A stretch of DNA of 40,947 nucleotides, taken from contig JBGPHT010000062.1 of assembly GCA_041484525.1 (NCBI GenBank), positions 1 to 40,947 of the forward strand, given 5' to 3'. Below the pieces are notes generated by a model. The model searched no databases. It was not told where the DNA came from and worked only from the letters and a program-made list of their open reading frames with translations. Below, one piece after another: positions 40,879 through 40,947 of this stretch; positions within the stretch are counted from its first letter, which is position 1, and every line of letters starts with the position of its first letter. The translations under genes and the position numbers were made by a program. This DNA is from JBGPHT01 sp041484525 (GTDB taxonomy: Bacteria; Acidobacteriota; Terriglobia; Bryobacterales; Bryobacteraceae).

Positions 40879-40947
40879 GTAGATTATCCGTTCGACATGT
40901 AGCTATCGAGCGCAGTGCGGAGCAATCCGTAAGGCGAAGCCTCGAAA
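40879..40947. other. Window end without recognisable gene
   Basis: Sixty-nine bases upstream of the GxxExxY frame. A GATAAT (minus strand, 40883-40888) 4 bp before ATG 40878 could be its -10 box. Nothing else is recognisable. Confidence 0.3.

Overview
The window (GC-rich; no ribosomal or other taxonomic marker gene) looks like chromosomal DNA of an Acidobacteriota member, probably Solibacter/Bryobacter-like. This is inferred from gene types: an MacB/FtsX permease of the acidobacterial duplicated orphan permease (ADOP) kind, a very large Oar-like TonB-dependent receptor with an N-terminal carboxypeptidase-regulatory domain, PEP-CTERM proteins, a lone squalene-hopene cyclase, Tat-exported Gfo/Idh/MocA and DUF1080 proteins, and many secreted peptidases.

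Layout. 1-150 is the right end of an IS630-like insertion sequence that has jumped into a class I/II aminotransferase gene (remnant 149-955), followed by a translationally overlapping APC permease. 2278-5832 (minus) encodes one polypeptide joining a GT2 polyprenyl-phosphate glycosyltransferase, a GtrA-like flippase and a GT-C membrane glycosyltransferase. 6090-11520 is a forward run: 2OG-Fe(II) oxygenase, Tat-exported glycosidase-like protein, DUF1080 (3-keto-disaccharide hydrolase-like) and Tat-exported Gfo/Idh/MocA oxidoreductase, closed by an intrinsic terminator. Then come a secreted M28 peptidase, the ADOP permease, a second APC permease, a MetX-like secreted alpha/beta hydrolase, a PEP-CTERM protein, a PAP2 phosphatase, the Oar-like receptor, a second PEP-CTERM protein (TIGR03118 type) and a succinate-semialdehyde-type aldehyde dehydrogenase. 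25751-33462 (minus) holds an S9/DPP-IV peptidase, a frameshifted gamma-glutamyltransferase, a penicillin acylase and a Tat-exported TIM-barrel isomerase. 33575-33939 is a compact hicBA toxin-antitoxin pair. The right end has a lipoprotein of unknown function, an AI-2E-type transporter with an extra C-terminal domain, a CTP-synthase-like amidotransferase that has lost its catalytic Cys and His, squalene-hopene cyclase, yceH and a frameshifted GxxExxY gene.

Together the genes suggest a heterotrophic soil-type bacterium that degrades peptides and glycosides outside the cytoplasm (M28, S9, GGT, acylase, glycosidase-like, 3-keto-sugar-type enzymes) and imports the products (Oar receptor, two APC permeases). 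I did not find a defence island, prophage, CRISPR array, tRNA or rRNA. The strongest unusual signals are the one-polypeptide GT2-GtrA-GT-C fusion, a recurring TANNNT box 6-7 bp before start codons that lack a Shine-Dalgarno sequence (suggesting leaderless transcription), the IS insertion inside the aminotransferase gene, and RGG-like low-complexity inserts in two unrelated secreted peptidases.
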